Source: Fimbriimonas ginsengisoli Gsoil 348
GTDB taxonomy: Bacteria > Armatimonadota > Fimbriimonadia > Fimbriimonadales > Fimbriimonadaceae
Reading direction: 5' to 3'
Length of the DNA: 64,000 bases
Assembly: GCF_000724625.1 (NCBI RefSeq)
Contig: NZ_CP007139.1
Span: 3,224,001-3,288,000, forward strand
In this document: piece by piece, positions 48,283 through 61,615 of the stretch
Position numbering within the stretch: the stretch's first letter is position 1
Layout of the letters: the number at the start of each line of letters is the position of its first letter
Made by a program: the position numbers and the translations under genes
The notes under the pieces: generated by a model
Database searches by the model: none
What the model saw: only the letters and a program-made list of their open reading frames with translations
Told to the model about the DNA's origin: nothing

Positions 48283-49869
48283 CTAAAAGCCAACCGCCGC
48301 CCCGTCTTTCCTGGATTCGGTGCCGGCCACGTATCCGTCACCGTTTCGCCGTATGAGTTGAGCGCCTCCGAACGCTTGATTCGTCCAGCCCGGCTGGACC
48401 TCAACCTCGTGGCCCAGCGTGCGCAACCGCTCCACGACCGTTGGCGGCATCGCCGTTTCGACGGCGACGGAGCCGCCTTCCATTACTTGCCAACGGGGAG
48501 CGTCGGCCGCTTCCTGCGGGTTTTGTCCGTTCAGCAAAACTCGGATCGCCATCTGGAGATGCCCCTGAGCTTGCATCGCCCCGCCCATGACGCCAAAGCT
48601 CATCGCCGGCTGGCCACCTTGAGTGACGAATCCGGGGATGATGGTGTGGAATGGCCGTTTACGCGGTCCGACCGAGTTGGCATGTCCCGGCTGCGACCGG
48701 AAGCCGCATCCGCGGTTCTGGAGGCTGATGCCGGTCCCAGGGACTACGACGCCAGAGCCGAAACCCATGTAGTTGGATTGGATGAAGGAAACCATCATCC
48801 CGCGCTCGTCGGCGGCAGTGAGATACACCGTCCCGCTGTTAGGCGGCATCCCGAACTCCGGTTGGGCCGCGCGGGACCGATCGATGAGCCAGGCTCGACC
48901 ACGCAAGTAAGCGCCGTCGAGCAGGGAGGCCGGCGTCACTTCCATGTGGTCGGCGTCCGCCACGTATTGGTGAAGGTCTGCGAAGGCGAGCTTCATCGCT
49001 TCGATTTGGAGATGGATCGATTCGGGAGAGTCTGGAGAGATCCGATCAAGACCGCCGAACTCCTGCAGGATTCCAAGCGCGATCAGTGCCGCGATCCCCT
49101 GGCCGTTCGGCGGAATCTCGTGAATCTCGTACCCATACCACTCGAGCGAAACGGTGCCGCACCAGTCGGCTTGGTGGCCGGCAAGATCTTCCAGGCTCAT
49201 CACGCCTCCGCACCGGTTGGAAAAGTCGACCATTCGTCGGGCAAGGTCTCCCAGATAAAAATCCTCTCCACCGGTTTCGGCGATCCGGCTCAGCGTGTCG
49301 GCCATTGCGGGAAGCCGAAACGTTTGCCCGGCCGTAGGCGCCGATCCGCCAGGCATGAACGCCTCGGCAAAACCGGGCTGGTGGTGCAGAACCTCCGCCG
49401 CTCGCTGCCACGAGCGGGCGATGACGGGGGACACGGCGTAGCCTTCGCGGGCGTAGGCGATCGCGGGCTCGAACAGATCGCGAAAGGGGAGCCGCCCGAA
49501 CCGCTCCGAAAGCGCCCTCCAAGCCGAGACCGCGCCCGGGACGGTGACGGTATCCCAGCCGCGTTGCGGCATTGTTTGCAGGTTCGCAAAGCGCTCCGGC
49601 GTCCAGCCCGCGGGTGATCGTCCGGAGGCATTGAGCCCATGCAGCGCCTCGCCATCCCAAAGGATCGCGAACGCGTCACTCCCGATCCCGTTGCTGGTCG
49701 GCTCGACGACGGTGAGAGCGATCGCCGTTGCGACCGCCGCGTCGACGGCGTTGCCGCCGGCCCAAAGCATTCGGAGTCCCGCTTGCGCGGCCAGTGGCTG
49801 GGATGTGGCCACGACGTTCCGGGCCAAAAGTGGCTGGCGCACGCTTAGGTATCGAGAATCCTGAGTCAT
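48283..49869 (-). CDS. ggt: Gamma-glutamyltransferase (YwrD-like)
   Basis: 528 residues. Ntn-hydrolase precursor: large-subunit motifs AAQAGLRMLWAGGNAVDAAV, PTSNGIGSDAFAILWDG and NASGRSPAGWTPERF; the autocleavage/catalytic Thr is in PPNSGTVYLTAADERG; downstream QSNYMGFGSGVVVPGTGISL matches the oxyanion region. It transfers or hydrolyses gamma-glutamyl groups of glutathione-like thiols. There is no signal peptide, so it is either cytoplasmic (as in YwrD) or exported by an unknown route. The long N-terminal start MTQDSRYLSVRQPLLARNVV is standard for this group. Confidence 0.92.
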   Translation of the reverse strand: MTQDSRYLSVRQPLLARNVVATSQPLAAQAGLRMLWAGGNAVDAAVATAIALTVVEPTSNGIGSDAFAILWDGEALHGLNASGRSPAGWTPERFANLQTMPQRGWDTVTVPGAVSAWRALSERFGRLPFRDLFEPAIAYAREGYAVSPVIARSWQRAAEVLHHQPGFAEAFMPGGSAPTAGQTFRLPAMADTLSRIAETGGEDFYLGDLARRMVDFSNRCGGVMSLEDLAGHQADWCGTVSLEWYGYEIHEIPPNGQGIAALIALGILQEFGGLDRISPDSPESIHLQIEAMKLAFADLHQYVADADHMEVTPASLLDGAYLRGRAWLIDRSRAAQPEFGMPPNSGTVYLTAADERGMMVSFIQSNYMGFGSGVVVPGTGISLQNRGCGFRSQPGHANSVGPRKRPFHTIIPGFVTQGGQPAMSFGVMGGAMQAQGHLQMAIRVLLNGQNPQEAADAPRWQVMEGGSVAVETAMPPTVVERLRTLGHEVEVQPGWTNQAFGGAQLIRRNGDGYVAGTESRKDGAAVGF

Positions 49870-49900
49870 TGAGAACCAGACGATACCAAGCGAGCGCTAC

Positions 49901-51544
49901 TTAGAATTTATAGGCGAGACCGAAATTCAGCCGGGACGTACCGTCGACCCATTCGACGGATGCGCGGGCCAAGGGGCCCTTCGGAATCGCATACATACCG
50001 GTGACGGAGTAGGCCTGTTGCACGCCGCGTTTGCGCCCGTACTCGAGGAAGACATCGACTCCGGTCTTCTGGAACACCGCGGGAAGGTACGCGCCGACGG
50101 TTTCGTTGGTGGTGCCGTCGATTCCGTTTCCGAATTCGCCGTACCCGTCAAGAACGTTGCGGATTAGGGGCATGGAGAGGCTGGCCGCTCGACCGTGTCC
50201 GCCCCCTCGGATCCCGGATGTCTCCAGGAAGTGGCCGCCGATCACGCCGCCGTAGGCGCGGAAGAATACTGAGGCGAGCCCGCCGCTTTGAGCGCCCGAA
50301 ACGTACTTGTTCGCGTCATAGATGTACGCCGCCTCCACGGAGAGAGCTTTTTTGTCCATCCGGAATCCGGCGGACGAGAAGCGATCGGCGATGAGTTGGG
50401 TGTCAACGGTGTCGTTGAAGACAGGTCCATGGTAGAACCGCCGCCGACCGGCGAAGACCTTCACCTCGTCGGTCATCGGGCGCTCTAGGGCAAGCACCGA
50501 CCCGAAGCGACCCAAGACTCCGGTTTCAGGTTCGTGATAGAACTGGATAACGTTCGCTTCGTAGCTGTAGCGGGAGTCTCCGAGCATTCCGTCTACGTCG
50601 GCTCGGCCACCGGCGAAAGCCGGAGTGCCTGCAAATCCGAAAACGGTAGTCCTAAGCGCAGGGGCGTATAGCGGATATAGGTGGTCGTGGTCGGCGGCAA
50701 GGCTCGCGCCCAGGGCGATCGCGGGGATGAGGTACGAGGTTTCCGTATCGTCCACCAATGGCAGATCCCGCTTGGGGTCGATGCCGGGAGCCCGGTTCCC
50801 GCGAACGATCACGCTGAGAGATCCGGTGCCTACCGCGGTGTTTTTCGTCGACTCGTTTACGGGGTCGGAGCGGATGGTGACGAAGCTTTGGGTGCCTCCC
50901 AAGACGAGCTGGCCGGCTTCGTTCTCGAACCCTCCGAACCAGGTGTTACCGCCGGTAAGGGTTTCCCCGTTGCCTTTAACTCCCCCATCTTTGCCGGTCG
51001 GGGTTTCGGCGGGCGATAGCTGCGTAGGCTCCGAGGGCTGGCCATCGGCTCCTACGGTTACTTTTTGTCCGGCCGTGACCGAGATGGTGCGTCCGCCGAT
51101 GGTCATGTCGACGGTGCCTTCGTAGACGAGAAGGTCGCCGTTCGATCTGACCTCGAATGCGGTGCCGCGCGCGGTAGCCGTGGCGGTTGGAGTTTGGACC
51201 GTGGTGTTCACGCCCTTGGCGACCTTGACCCAGACGGCGCCCTGATGGAGTTGGATTTGTCGTAGGGACGCTGAGTCTTCGATGGTCATATCAGTCCGCT
51301 CGTTGATGCGGAGGATCGAATGATCGTCGAAATCGATTTGCGCGTGCGAGCGGCGCAACGTGCGGATGCCGTAGTGATTTTTTACTCGCTGCCCCTCGCG
51401 AGCGTCGACGTAATCGCTTCCTCCCGCTTCGCGGGTTATCTTGACTTGGCGGACGATGGAAAGCTTCCCAACTTCTTGGGCGTTCGCGACGGCGATGGTG
51501 GCGAAGGTGACGACGGCGAGTGCGACATTGCGTGATCGGGCCAT
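49901..51544 (-). CDS. FecR-domain protein with outer-membrane-barrel-like C-terminus
   Basis: 547 residues. Signal peptide (VALAVVTFATIAVANAQ), then a FecR domain (about 25-165): RVKNHYGIRTLRRSHAQIDF, DDHSILRINERTDM, HQGAVWVKV, TPTATATARGTAFEVRSNGD and GTVDMTIGGRTISVTAGQKV. The last 300 residues alternate polar and hydrophobic residues with many aromatic strand ends and finish LNFGLAYKF; a terminal Phe is the usual barrel signal. FecR domains typically pair with a CHASE2 sensor or sigma factor, and the CHASE2 cyclase gene lies directly upstream in the same operon. Confidence 0.82.
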   Translation of the reverse strand: MARSRNVALAVVTFATIAVANAQEVGKLSIVRQVKITREAGGSDYVDAREGQRVKNHYGIRTLRRSHAQIDFDDHSILRINERTDMTIEDSASLRQIQLHQGAVWVKVAKGVNTTVQTPTATATARGTAFEVRSNGDLLVYEGTVDMTIGGRTISVTAGQKVTVGADGQPSEPTQLSPAETPTGKDGGVKGNGETLTGGNTWFGGFENEAGQLVLGGTQSFVTIRSDPVNESTKNTAVGTGSLSVIVRGNRAPGIDPKRDLPLVDDTETSYLIPAIALGASLAADHDHLYPLYAPALRTTVFGFAGTPAFAGGRADVDGMLGDSRYSYEANVIQFYHEPETGVLGRFGSVLALERPMTDEVKVFAGRRRFYHGPVFNDTVDTQLIADRFSSAGFRMDKKALSVEAAYIYDANKYVSGAQSGGLASVFFRAYGGVIGGHFLETSGIRGGGHGRAASLSMPLIRNVLDGYGEFGNGIDGTTNETVGAYLPAVFQKTGVDVFLEYGRKRGVQQAYSVTGMYAIPKGPLARASVEWVDGTSRLNFGLAYKF

Positions 51545-51594
51545 TGTGTGCCTGGGCAGGAGTATTCCCGCCCAGGCCATTCTATGCCGTTTTC

Positions 51595-53640
51595 CTATTT
51601 GGTTGCTACGGAATCTCGTGCCGGCCTATCTTCGGATGGGTCTTCAAAGGGAGTTTCGGACCATTCGACGACCTTGAAACACGGAACCGGCTGCGATTTC
51701 CCCTTCAAAGTAACCGCGCCTAGGGACTCAACCCTGACGTGTCGTCTTACCAAGTCGTACGTTGGCTCGTCGATGATCACGTCTGGCTCGCCCGTTACCC
51801 CTTGCAACCGGGAGGCGAGGTTTACGGTGTCGCCGATAATCGTCCAGTTCCGCAGCTGCTTGCTGCCGATGTCGCCGCCGAGGAAGCCACCGGTGGTGAT
51901 TCCGAAGCCGGTGGCCAGGACGTGGGACTGACCTTCGGCATCGACGACCGGCCTCATTGCGGCCTCTCTCATCTGCCATGCCGCGCGTACGGCCGCGATC
52001 GCGCTTCCTTCGAATGAGATGGGAGCCCCGAAGACGGCGAGGATGCCGTCGCCGAGAAACTTGTCAATCGTTCCGTTAGCCTTGGCGATGATCGTCGTCA
52101 TCTTTTCGAGGTGCAGGTTCAGGAGGTCGACCACTTTTTCCGGCGAGTGCTTCTCGCTAAACGAGGTGAACCCGCGGATATCGCCGAACATGACCGACGC
52201 GTCGTACCGGCGGGCGCCGATGCTCTCCTCGCTCTGGAGAATCTGTTCGAGGACGGCGGGCGAAACATAGCCGGCCCACCGCCGCTTGATCGACCCGCTC
52301 TCAAGCCAGCCAACGCCGGCGGACGAGAGAAAGATGAGACCAATGGGCACGATCCAGGGGACGTGCAGCGACGAATACTTTAGCGACAGGTAGGAGAATC
52401 CAAAGACCAAGAATCCGCAGCCGAGGACCATTAGTAGGCCGACAAGATTGCTGTTCCTCCGCACCATCGCGATCGCCCCGAGGGTCGTGAGGAAAACCAT
52501 TCCCCAGATGCCGGCGAAGGTGGTTTCTCGTACAAAGGTGTGCTGAAGGAGGGCGTTAAAATGCAGCGCCTGCAGCACGACCCCGGGCATCTCCTGCCGT
52601 ACAACCGAACCGACTTTGTCGCCTCGAATGCTGGTGTAGGCGGTTGGATACTGCTCTCCAAGAGCTTTCATCAGGTCGAGGCCGGTGACCCCGACGAATA
52701 CGATCTTATCTTTGAAAACGCCGGGAGCAAAACTGGGAGCGCTGCCGGGAAGATAGTCCGGGGGCTGTCCGGCAGCTTGACTGAATGAGCCGGAATTCAT
52801 GTTCAGCGGAGAAGCGCTCGGATAGTCGATCTTGACGAACGGAATTTCGGTGTGGTCTTTAGGATCGGTAAGGGTGAACCCAGTGCGGGGAATTCTCAGC
52901 GAACCCAGGTTCACGGCATCTGGCCGAACTCGGATGCTTTTCTCATCTAGGTTGTGCAGGGCCATGTAGGCGGCAACCGGCAAGCTTGGAATCAACTCAC
53001 CCTGAACGGTCATCACGGGCACCATCGCGCGCACAACTCGGTCGTCGGCATCCGGTGTGACTTCGGCCAGCCCGACTCTGGCGTGGCCCTCGAAGTCGAT
53101 ACCGTTGTCTTCGTCATCGTGGTAGGGCGCCTCCACGGATTTGCGATCGCGGGCGATGTCGCGGTCGATGCGCATGGTGAGCACTACCTTCTTTGTGCTC
53201 CTCAAAACTTTGTCTAAAGCTAGATCGTCTTCCCGGCCGAAGGGGGAGGGGCCGGCAAAAAGGACGTCGTAAACGACGAGCTTCGCTCCATCCGCGAGAA
53301 TGTTCTTGATCACTTGGGCGTGAAAACGGCGTGGAACCGCCCAATTGTGCTTGAGCTCCACCTCATCGGCGTGATCGAAGCCGACTACGACAATACTTGG
53401 ATCGAGCCTTTCGGACATCGGACCACGCAACGCCATCATTGCGTCGTAGCCCTTTTCCTCCGCGAACCTTACCGGCCCGATCGCCGAGGCAATCATGGGT
53501 GGAACTTCGAAGCGTCCCGGCGGCCAAGCGAAAGCGCTTAGGGTTGCTGCAAACGCCGCCAAAGCGACGGCGACGAAGAACTTGCGGCCGAATTTAATGA
53601 ATTGCCGTGGCTCGCCGTTTGCCTGGACCTTCCGCTTCAC
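51595..53640 (-). CDS. CHASE2-domain adenylate/guanylate cyclase
   Basis: 681 residues from GTG 53640. One membrane helix (FFVAVALAAFAATLSAFAW), a CHASE2 sensor domain outside the membrane (SIVVVGFDHADEVELKHNWA, GAKLVVYDVLFAGPS, KIVFVGVTGLDLMKALGEQY), three more helices (about 415-490), and a class III cyclase domain: ASVMFGDIRGFTSFSEKHSP with metal Asp, FLGDGILAVFGAPISFEGSA with the second Asp and TIIGDTVNLASRLQG. It makes cAMP (or cGMP). The GTG is preferred because the open frame upstream runs into an inverted-repeat element, and a TACACT box ends 6 nt before it. Confidence 0.88.
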   Translation of the reverse strand: MKRKVQANGEPRQFIKFGRKFFVAVALAAFAATLSAFAWPPGRFEVPPMIASAIGPVRFAEEKGYDAMMALRGPMSERLDPSIVVVGFDHADEVELKHNWAVPRRFHAQVIKNILADGAKLVVYDVLFAGPSPFGREDDLALDKVLRSTKKVVLTMRIDRDIARDRKSVEAPYHDDEDNGIDFEGHARVGLAEVTPDADDRVVRAMVPVMTVQGELIPSLPVAAYMALHNLDEKSIRVRPDAVNLGSLRIPRTGFTLTDPKDHTEIPFVKIDYPSASPLNMNSGSFSQAAGQPPDYLPGSAPSFAPGVFKDKIVFVGVTGLDLMKALGEQYPTAYTSIRGDKVGSVVRQEMPGVVLQALHFNALLQHTFVRETTFAGIWGMVFLTTLGAIAMVRRNSNLVGLLMVLGCGFLVFGFSYLSLKYSSLHVPWIVPIGLIFLSSAGVGWLESGSIKRRWAGYVSPAVLEQILQSEESIGARRYDASVMFGDIRGFTSFSEKHSPEKVVDLLNLHLEKMTTIIAKANGTIDKFLGDGILAVFGAPISFEGSAIAAVRAAWQMREAAMRPVVDAEGQSHVLATGFGITTGGFLGGDIGSKQLRNWTIIGDTVNLASRLQGVTGEPDVIIDEPTYDLVRRHVRVESLGAVTLKGKSQPVPCFKVVEWSETPFEDPSEDRPARDSVATK

Positions 53641-53646
53641 AGTTGG

Positions 53647-53652
53647 AGTGTA
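53647..53652 (-). promoter_or_regulatory. Candidate -10 box of the CHASE2 cyclase gene
   Basis: TACACT then CCAACT (6 nt) then GTG at 53640. It makes the cyclase mRNA effectively leaderless. Confidence 0.45.
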
Positions 53653-53698
53653 GCGAGAAACCCTCTCGCCGGACGCAAAATCGTAAGGGACAAAGCTG

Positions 53699-53920
53699 TA
53701 TAGACTGCGGTGGCCTGCCACCGCTTTTGCTCAGCGAGCCTGCGAGCGCCGTGTTGCCATAATCTATTTCTGTGAAGCAGTGGCCCCACAGCCCATCCCG
53801 AGCCGTTGCTAGCCCCGGCGTTTCCTATCGATAAACTAAGCCTAGAAGACGATTACTAAGTGGCAAGCGGCGCTCGCAGGCTCGCTGGCCGAAAGCGGTG
53901 GCAGGCCACCGCAGTCTATA
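53699..53920. mobile_element. 222-bp element with roughly 60-bp imperfect inverted ends
   Basis: The left end starts TATAGACTGCGGTGGCCTGC (53699) and the right end is its inverted counterpart finishing GTCTATA (53920). The match continues inward through GCGGTGGCctGCCACCGC and AGCGAGCCTGCGAGCGCCG for about 60 bp with a few mismatches. The 100-bp interior has no ORF. No transposase is encoded, so a MITE-like non-autonomous element or a very large RNA hairpin are the options. No target-site duplication is evident. Confidence 0.65.
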
Positions 53921-53921
53921 T

Positions 53922-55160
53922 CTAGCCGAGGGTGAAATACAACGTGGTGCCGTGACCGGGTTCGCTTTCTACCCAGACAGAGCCTCGGTGGCGTTTGATG
54001 ATTCGGGAGACGTTGGCGAGGCCGATGCCGGTTCCTTCAAACTCGTGCTCGTGGACGAGCCGCTCGAAGGGGCGGAAGATCTTCTCGGCATATTGCATAT
54101 CGAAGCCGACGCCTTGGTCGCGCACGAAGAAGACCGTTTTCCCATCCCGGGGACACGAACCGACGGTGATCGTGCCGCCCTGCGGCGAATACTTGCAGGC
54201 GTTCTCCATCGCATTGTCGAGGAGGATCCTAATGAGGCCCGGGTCGGCCACGGCGCACATATTCGGCTCGATCTGGATATCGATCGGGCTGGGCCAAGGA
54301 CGATTCTTCAGTTCCTCCGCTACCGACGTAGCGATCTCGCTGATGTCGACCTGCTGAAGTTCCATGTTTTTGCGGCCGAGGCGGGAAAGCTGCAGCAGAT
54401 TGTCGATGAGCTCGGCTAGGCGGTTTGCCGCTTTCGACTGCCGCTCGAGGTATTCGCGCTCGTTCTCCGTGAGGCGGTCGGCGGCGTCTTCGAGCAGCAT
54501 CTTACTGGTCGAGCAGACCGTTCGCAACGGTGCACGCAGGTCGTGCGATACGGAGTAGCAGAACGCTTCCATCTCCTCGTTCGCCGCAACTAACTCGGTG
54601 GTTCGCTCCACCACGCGCCGTTCCAGCTCCTCGGCAAGATCGCGCATGTGCTGGTGCTCCAGCGCCTCTTGAGTTTCGCGCTGGCGGCGCTCCGCTTCCC
54701 GGAGCTCGCTTTCGTGGAGGAGGAGGGTTTGGATCCGCAACTGCTCGTTCGCCTTGTAGAGATCCACGAACACCCGGACTTTGGAGCGCAAAATCTCCGG
54801 ATTGAACGGTTTGGTGAGGTAGTCGACCGCTCCTACCGAATAGCTTAGGAACCGCTGCTGCTCTTCTTGACTGTGGGCGGTCACGAAAATGATAGGGACC
54901 GTGCGGGTCCGCTCTCTGCCGCGAATCAGTTCGGCGGTCTCGAACCCGTTCATCCCCGGCATTTGCGCGTCCATCAGAATTAGCGCGAAATCCTCCTTGA
55001 GAAGGTGCCGCAACGCCTCTTCGCCGGACGAAGCGAACCAGAGTCGCTCCCCCAGAGGCTCGAGCACCGCCTTGAGCGCCGTCAGATTTTCCCGCCGGTC
55101 GTCTACAAGGAGGATGTTAGCGCGGTGGCCGACCTCGACCGCCGCGTGTTCCATGAACAT
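53922..55160 (-). CDS. Response-regulator/histidine-kinase fusion
   Basis: 412 residues. The receiver domain comes first (about 14-130; ANILLVDDRRENLTALKAVL, phospho-Asp64 in FALILMDAQMPGMNGFE, Lys in YLTKPFNPE), then a long coiled coil (ELREAERRQRETQEALEHQH), HisKA (YSVSHDLRAPLRTVCSTSKM) and HATPase_c ending GTGIGLANVSRIIKRHRGSV. The kinase part closely resembles that at 1603-3537. Start ATG 55160 follows GGGGTGA. It begins 17 nt after the stop of the multi-HAMP kinase, so both lie in one operon; phosphate could pass from the big kinase to this receiver. Confidence 0.9.
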   Translation of the reverse strand: MFMEHAAVEVGHRANILLVDDRRENLTALKAVLEPLGERLWFASSGEEALRHLLKEDFALILMDAQMPGMNGFETAELIRGRERTRTVPIIFVTAHSQEEQQRFLSYSVGAVDYLTKPFNPEILRSKVRVFVDLYKANEQLRIQTLLLHESELREAERRQRETQEALEHQHMRDLAEELERRVVERTTELVAANEEMEAFCYSVSHDLRAPLRTVCSTSKMLLEDAADRLTENEREYLERQSKAANRLAELIDNLLQLSRLGRKNMELQQVDISEIATSVAEELKNRPWPSPIDIQIEPNMCAVADPGLIRILLDNAMENACKYSPQGGTITVGSCPRDGKTVFFVRDQGVGFDMQYAEKIFRPFERLVHEHEFEGTGIGLANVSRIIKRHRGSVWVESEPGHGTTLYFTLG

Positions 55161-58149
55161 AGTCACCCCATCATTTCCTACGTCTCGGAGATGCCGAGGT
55201 GTCGTCGAAGCATCGTCAATAGCGCCCCCGTGTCCACGGGCTTTGTGATGTAGTCGTTCGCCCCTGCGGTTATGCACTTCTCGCGGTCCCCCTCCATTGC
55301 CTTCGCGGTGAGGGCGATGATTGGAATGTTCTTCAGAGATGGAATGTTCCGGATCTTGCGGGTCGTTTCGTATCCGTCCATGTCCGGCATCATCACGTCC
55401 ATGAGGACAACGTCGATGTCCGGATGTTGGATGAGAGTTTGGATCGCGTCGTTCCCGCTTTCCTCAAATTGAACCGTTAGTCCCTGAGACTCCAACATGC
55501 TCGTAAGGGCGAAGATATTGCGTACATCGTCGTCCACCACGAGCACTTGACGCCCTACGAGCCCCTCCGGTTTCGTGAGCGTAGCCGTGGTTGCGCCGTT
55601 GCGCGACGGTATCGGCAGCGACTTTCGAGTTGGAACGGGCCTTGGCATCGACGGCATGCTGTCTTGCCATCGCCGTTCGAGGAATTCCCTCTGAGCCGGA
55701 GGCATCTTTTCAACGACCCGGTGGAGGAAGAGGGCGGTCTTATCAACCAACGGCTCGGTGGAGGCCGAACCCTTCGCGATGATCGTGGTGGCGTACCGCT
55801 TGAGCTGAGCTTCTTCCTGCTTCGTCAGATCCTTTCCGGTGTAGATGATTACCGGGAGCTCCTTGAGGCGCTCCTGCTTCCGGATCCGCTTAAGCACCTC
55901 GAAACCCGCCATGTCGGGCAGGGAAAGGTCGAGAATAAGGCAGTCGAAGGACCCGTTTTGGAGCGCTTTTAGCGCCTCTTCGCCAGTCGCGACGGCGGTG
56001 ATCTTCACCACCTCGGCGCCCAAGAGCTCGCCGATCGTGCTGCGCTGCACCTCGTCGTCCTCGACGATGAGCAACTCCTTGATCTCCCGGTTGACGTAAC
56101 CCTTGATATGGGCGAACGCACCCTCCAGCGCCGGTCTCGTAACCGGCTTTTCGAGATAGGAGATCGCGCCCATGGCAGCTCCTTTCTGGCGATCCATGAC
56201 GGAGATAACCTGGACCGGAATGTGGCGTGTGGCTGGGTCGCGCTTCAGTTGGTCGAGCACCTTCCACCCGTCCACGTCGGGCAGCTTCAGGTCGAGACTG
56301 ATCGCGTCGGGTTTATATTGGTTGGCAAGGTCGAGGGCGGTAAGGCCGTCGTAGGCGACCAAGCCCTTGAACCCCTGATTCCGAGCGACGTCCAGGAGGA
56401 TGTTCGAGAACGTCATGTCGTCCTCGACGATCAACACCACCCGATCCTTTTCAGTGATGTTGTTCCGGTCGTCTTCTCCTTCGATAAGCACGCTGGGGGC
56501 GGATCGGACGCCAGTGACGCTATCCGTGAACTTCGTCGGAATATCCGCGTAGGCCATTCCGGACGGCGTGTTCGAAGAGAAAGCGGTGGGGATCTCCGGA
56601 ACCGGCGGCGCCACGTAGGTGTGCGGCAGATAGAGGGTGAAGGTGCTCCCCTTGCCGACTTCGCTCTCTACCCGGATCCGTCCGCCGAGCAGCCTGGTGA
56701 TGGCGCTGCTGATCGAGAGCCCCAGACCGGTGCCGCCGTACTTCCGGCTGGTGGTGCCGTCGGCTTGCTGGAACGCCTCGAAGATGAGCTGATGCTTGTC
56801 CGCCGAGATTCCCACGCCGGTATCGGTGACCCGGAAGGCGATGAGATCGCCGGCCGGGCAAAGAATGCCGTTCTCGAGAACGATGTCTCGATCCGAGCGC
56901 TCGATGCTGAGCTCGACGAATCCCTTCTCGGTGAACTTGAACGCATTGCTGAGCAGGTTTCTTAGCACCTGCTGCAACCGTTGCGAATCGGTTGTGATCG
57001 CGGCGGGTGCGTCCGGCGCGAGCTGGACGCGGAACTCGAGCCCCTTTTGCTCCGCCATGTGGCGGATCGACCGGTTGACGTACTCCTGAACCTCCCGCAA
57101 CGGAACCCGAGTGACCTCGATCTCCATCTTGCCGGCTTCGATCTTCGACAGGTCGAGGATCTCGTTGATCAGATTGAGAAGGTCTTCGCCGGACTGGTGG
57201 ATCGTGGTGGCGAAGTCGATCTGCTTCTTGGTCAGATTCTTCTCGGTGTTGTCGCTCATCAGCTTCGCCAAGATCAGCATGCTGTTGAGCGGCGTTCGCA
57301 GCTCGTGCGACATGTTGGCGAGGAACTCGCTCTTGTAGCGAGAGCTGAGCGCAAGTTGCTCGGCCTTCTCTTCCAGGTCGGCGCGGGCTAGCTCGACTTC
57401 CCGATTCTTGAGCTCGACCTCCCGGTTCTGAGCTTCGAGCTGTTCGGCTTTCTCTTCGAGCTCATTCGCCTGCTTCTCCAGTTCGGAGTTGGTTCGGCGA
57501 AGCTGGTCTTGCTGGCTCTGCAGCTCTTGCGACTGGCTTTGAAGCTCTTGCGTAAGGCTTTGGGACTGCTTGAGCAGCTCCTCCGTCCTCATGTTCGCCT
57601 GGATCATGTTGATGACGACGCCGATGCTCTCCATCAACTGGTCGAGGAACGTTCGGTGGATCGCGCTGAACGGCAGGAAGCTGGCCAGCTCGATGACGGC
57701 GAGCACCTCGCCTTCGAACAAGACCGGCAGGACAATGATGTTGAGCGGAGACGCCGCCCCCAATCCAGAGTTGATCTGAATGTAGTCCGGCGGAACGTTA
57801 GTGAGCAGGATGCTCGTCTTTTCGAGGGCGCATTGGCCGACTAACCCTTCGCCTAGATGGAAGCGGTTCGAGACTGACTTCCTTTCCTTGTAGCCGAACG
57901 CACGCAGGAGCTTCAGCATCGTTTCGCCGGTCGTCGAATCGGCGATAAAGAAGACTCCGGCGTGAGCCGAGACGAGCGGCGTCAGCTCGCTCATGATGAG
58001 GCGGCCGACGGACTCCAGCGATTTTTGCCCTTGCATCATGCGGCTGAAGTTGGCAAGGTTCGTCTTTAACCAGTCTTGCTCCTTGTTCTGCTCGGTGGTC
58101 GAGCGGAGGTTGGAGATCATCTGGTTGATGTTGTCTTTGAGGGCTTGCA

Positions 58150-61344
<3,195 letters not shown>

Positions 61345-61487
61345 CGGTGCACTCGCAAGCCACCCAGCATGTTAGCTGGGCATATATCTTGCGTAGTGTA
61401 GCGCAAGAACCCGCAAGGTGGAAGGGGGTTGCGGCAAGTGTCCTCCTTTTGCTTCGGGGCTCAGCGCTGGCAGTAAGTTGGCAGGAG

Positions 61488-61606
61488 GGTCCAAGGACAT
61501 CTCTGCCCTTGGACCGATCCTACGACCAAGATGGTCGTAGGGATCATCGGCTGGGAGCCGATGCTACGTGGGGATGGGGGTGATACACATGGGCGGGAAG
61601 CCCATG
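61488..61606. repeat. Array of four short hairpins
   Basis: GGTCCAAGG...CCTTGGACC (61488-61515), CCTACGACCAagaTGGTCGTAG(G) (61519-61541), CATCGGCTgggAGCCGATG (61545-61563) and CATGGGCgggaaGCCCATG (61588-61606). Read on the minus strand, the order of modules parallels the array at 23571-23722. It lies between the divergent-looking ends of the multi-HAMP kinase promoter and the DUF3011 gene stop. Confidence 0.88.
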
Positions 61607-61615
61607 CCGCGACGG

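Noticed and set aside
53641-53721. Upstream extension of the CHASE2 cyclase starting MAGHRSLY, and the mirror ORF at 53898 starting with the same residues
   Set aside because: Both starts come from the two arms of the inverted-repeat element; identical start peptides are a by-product of the repeat.
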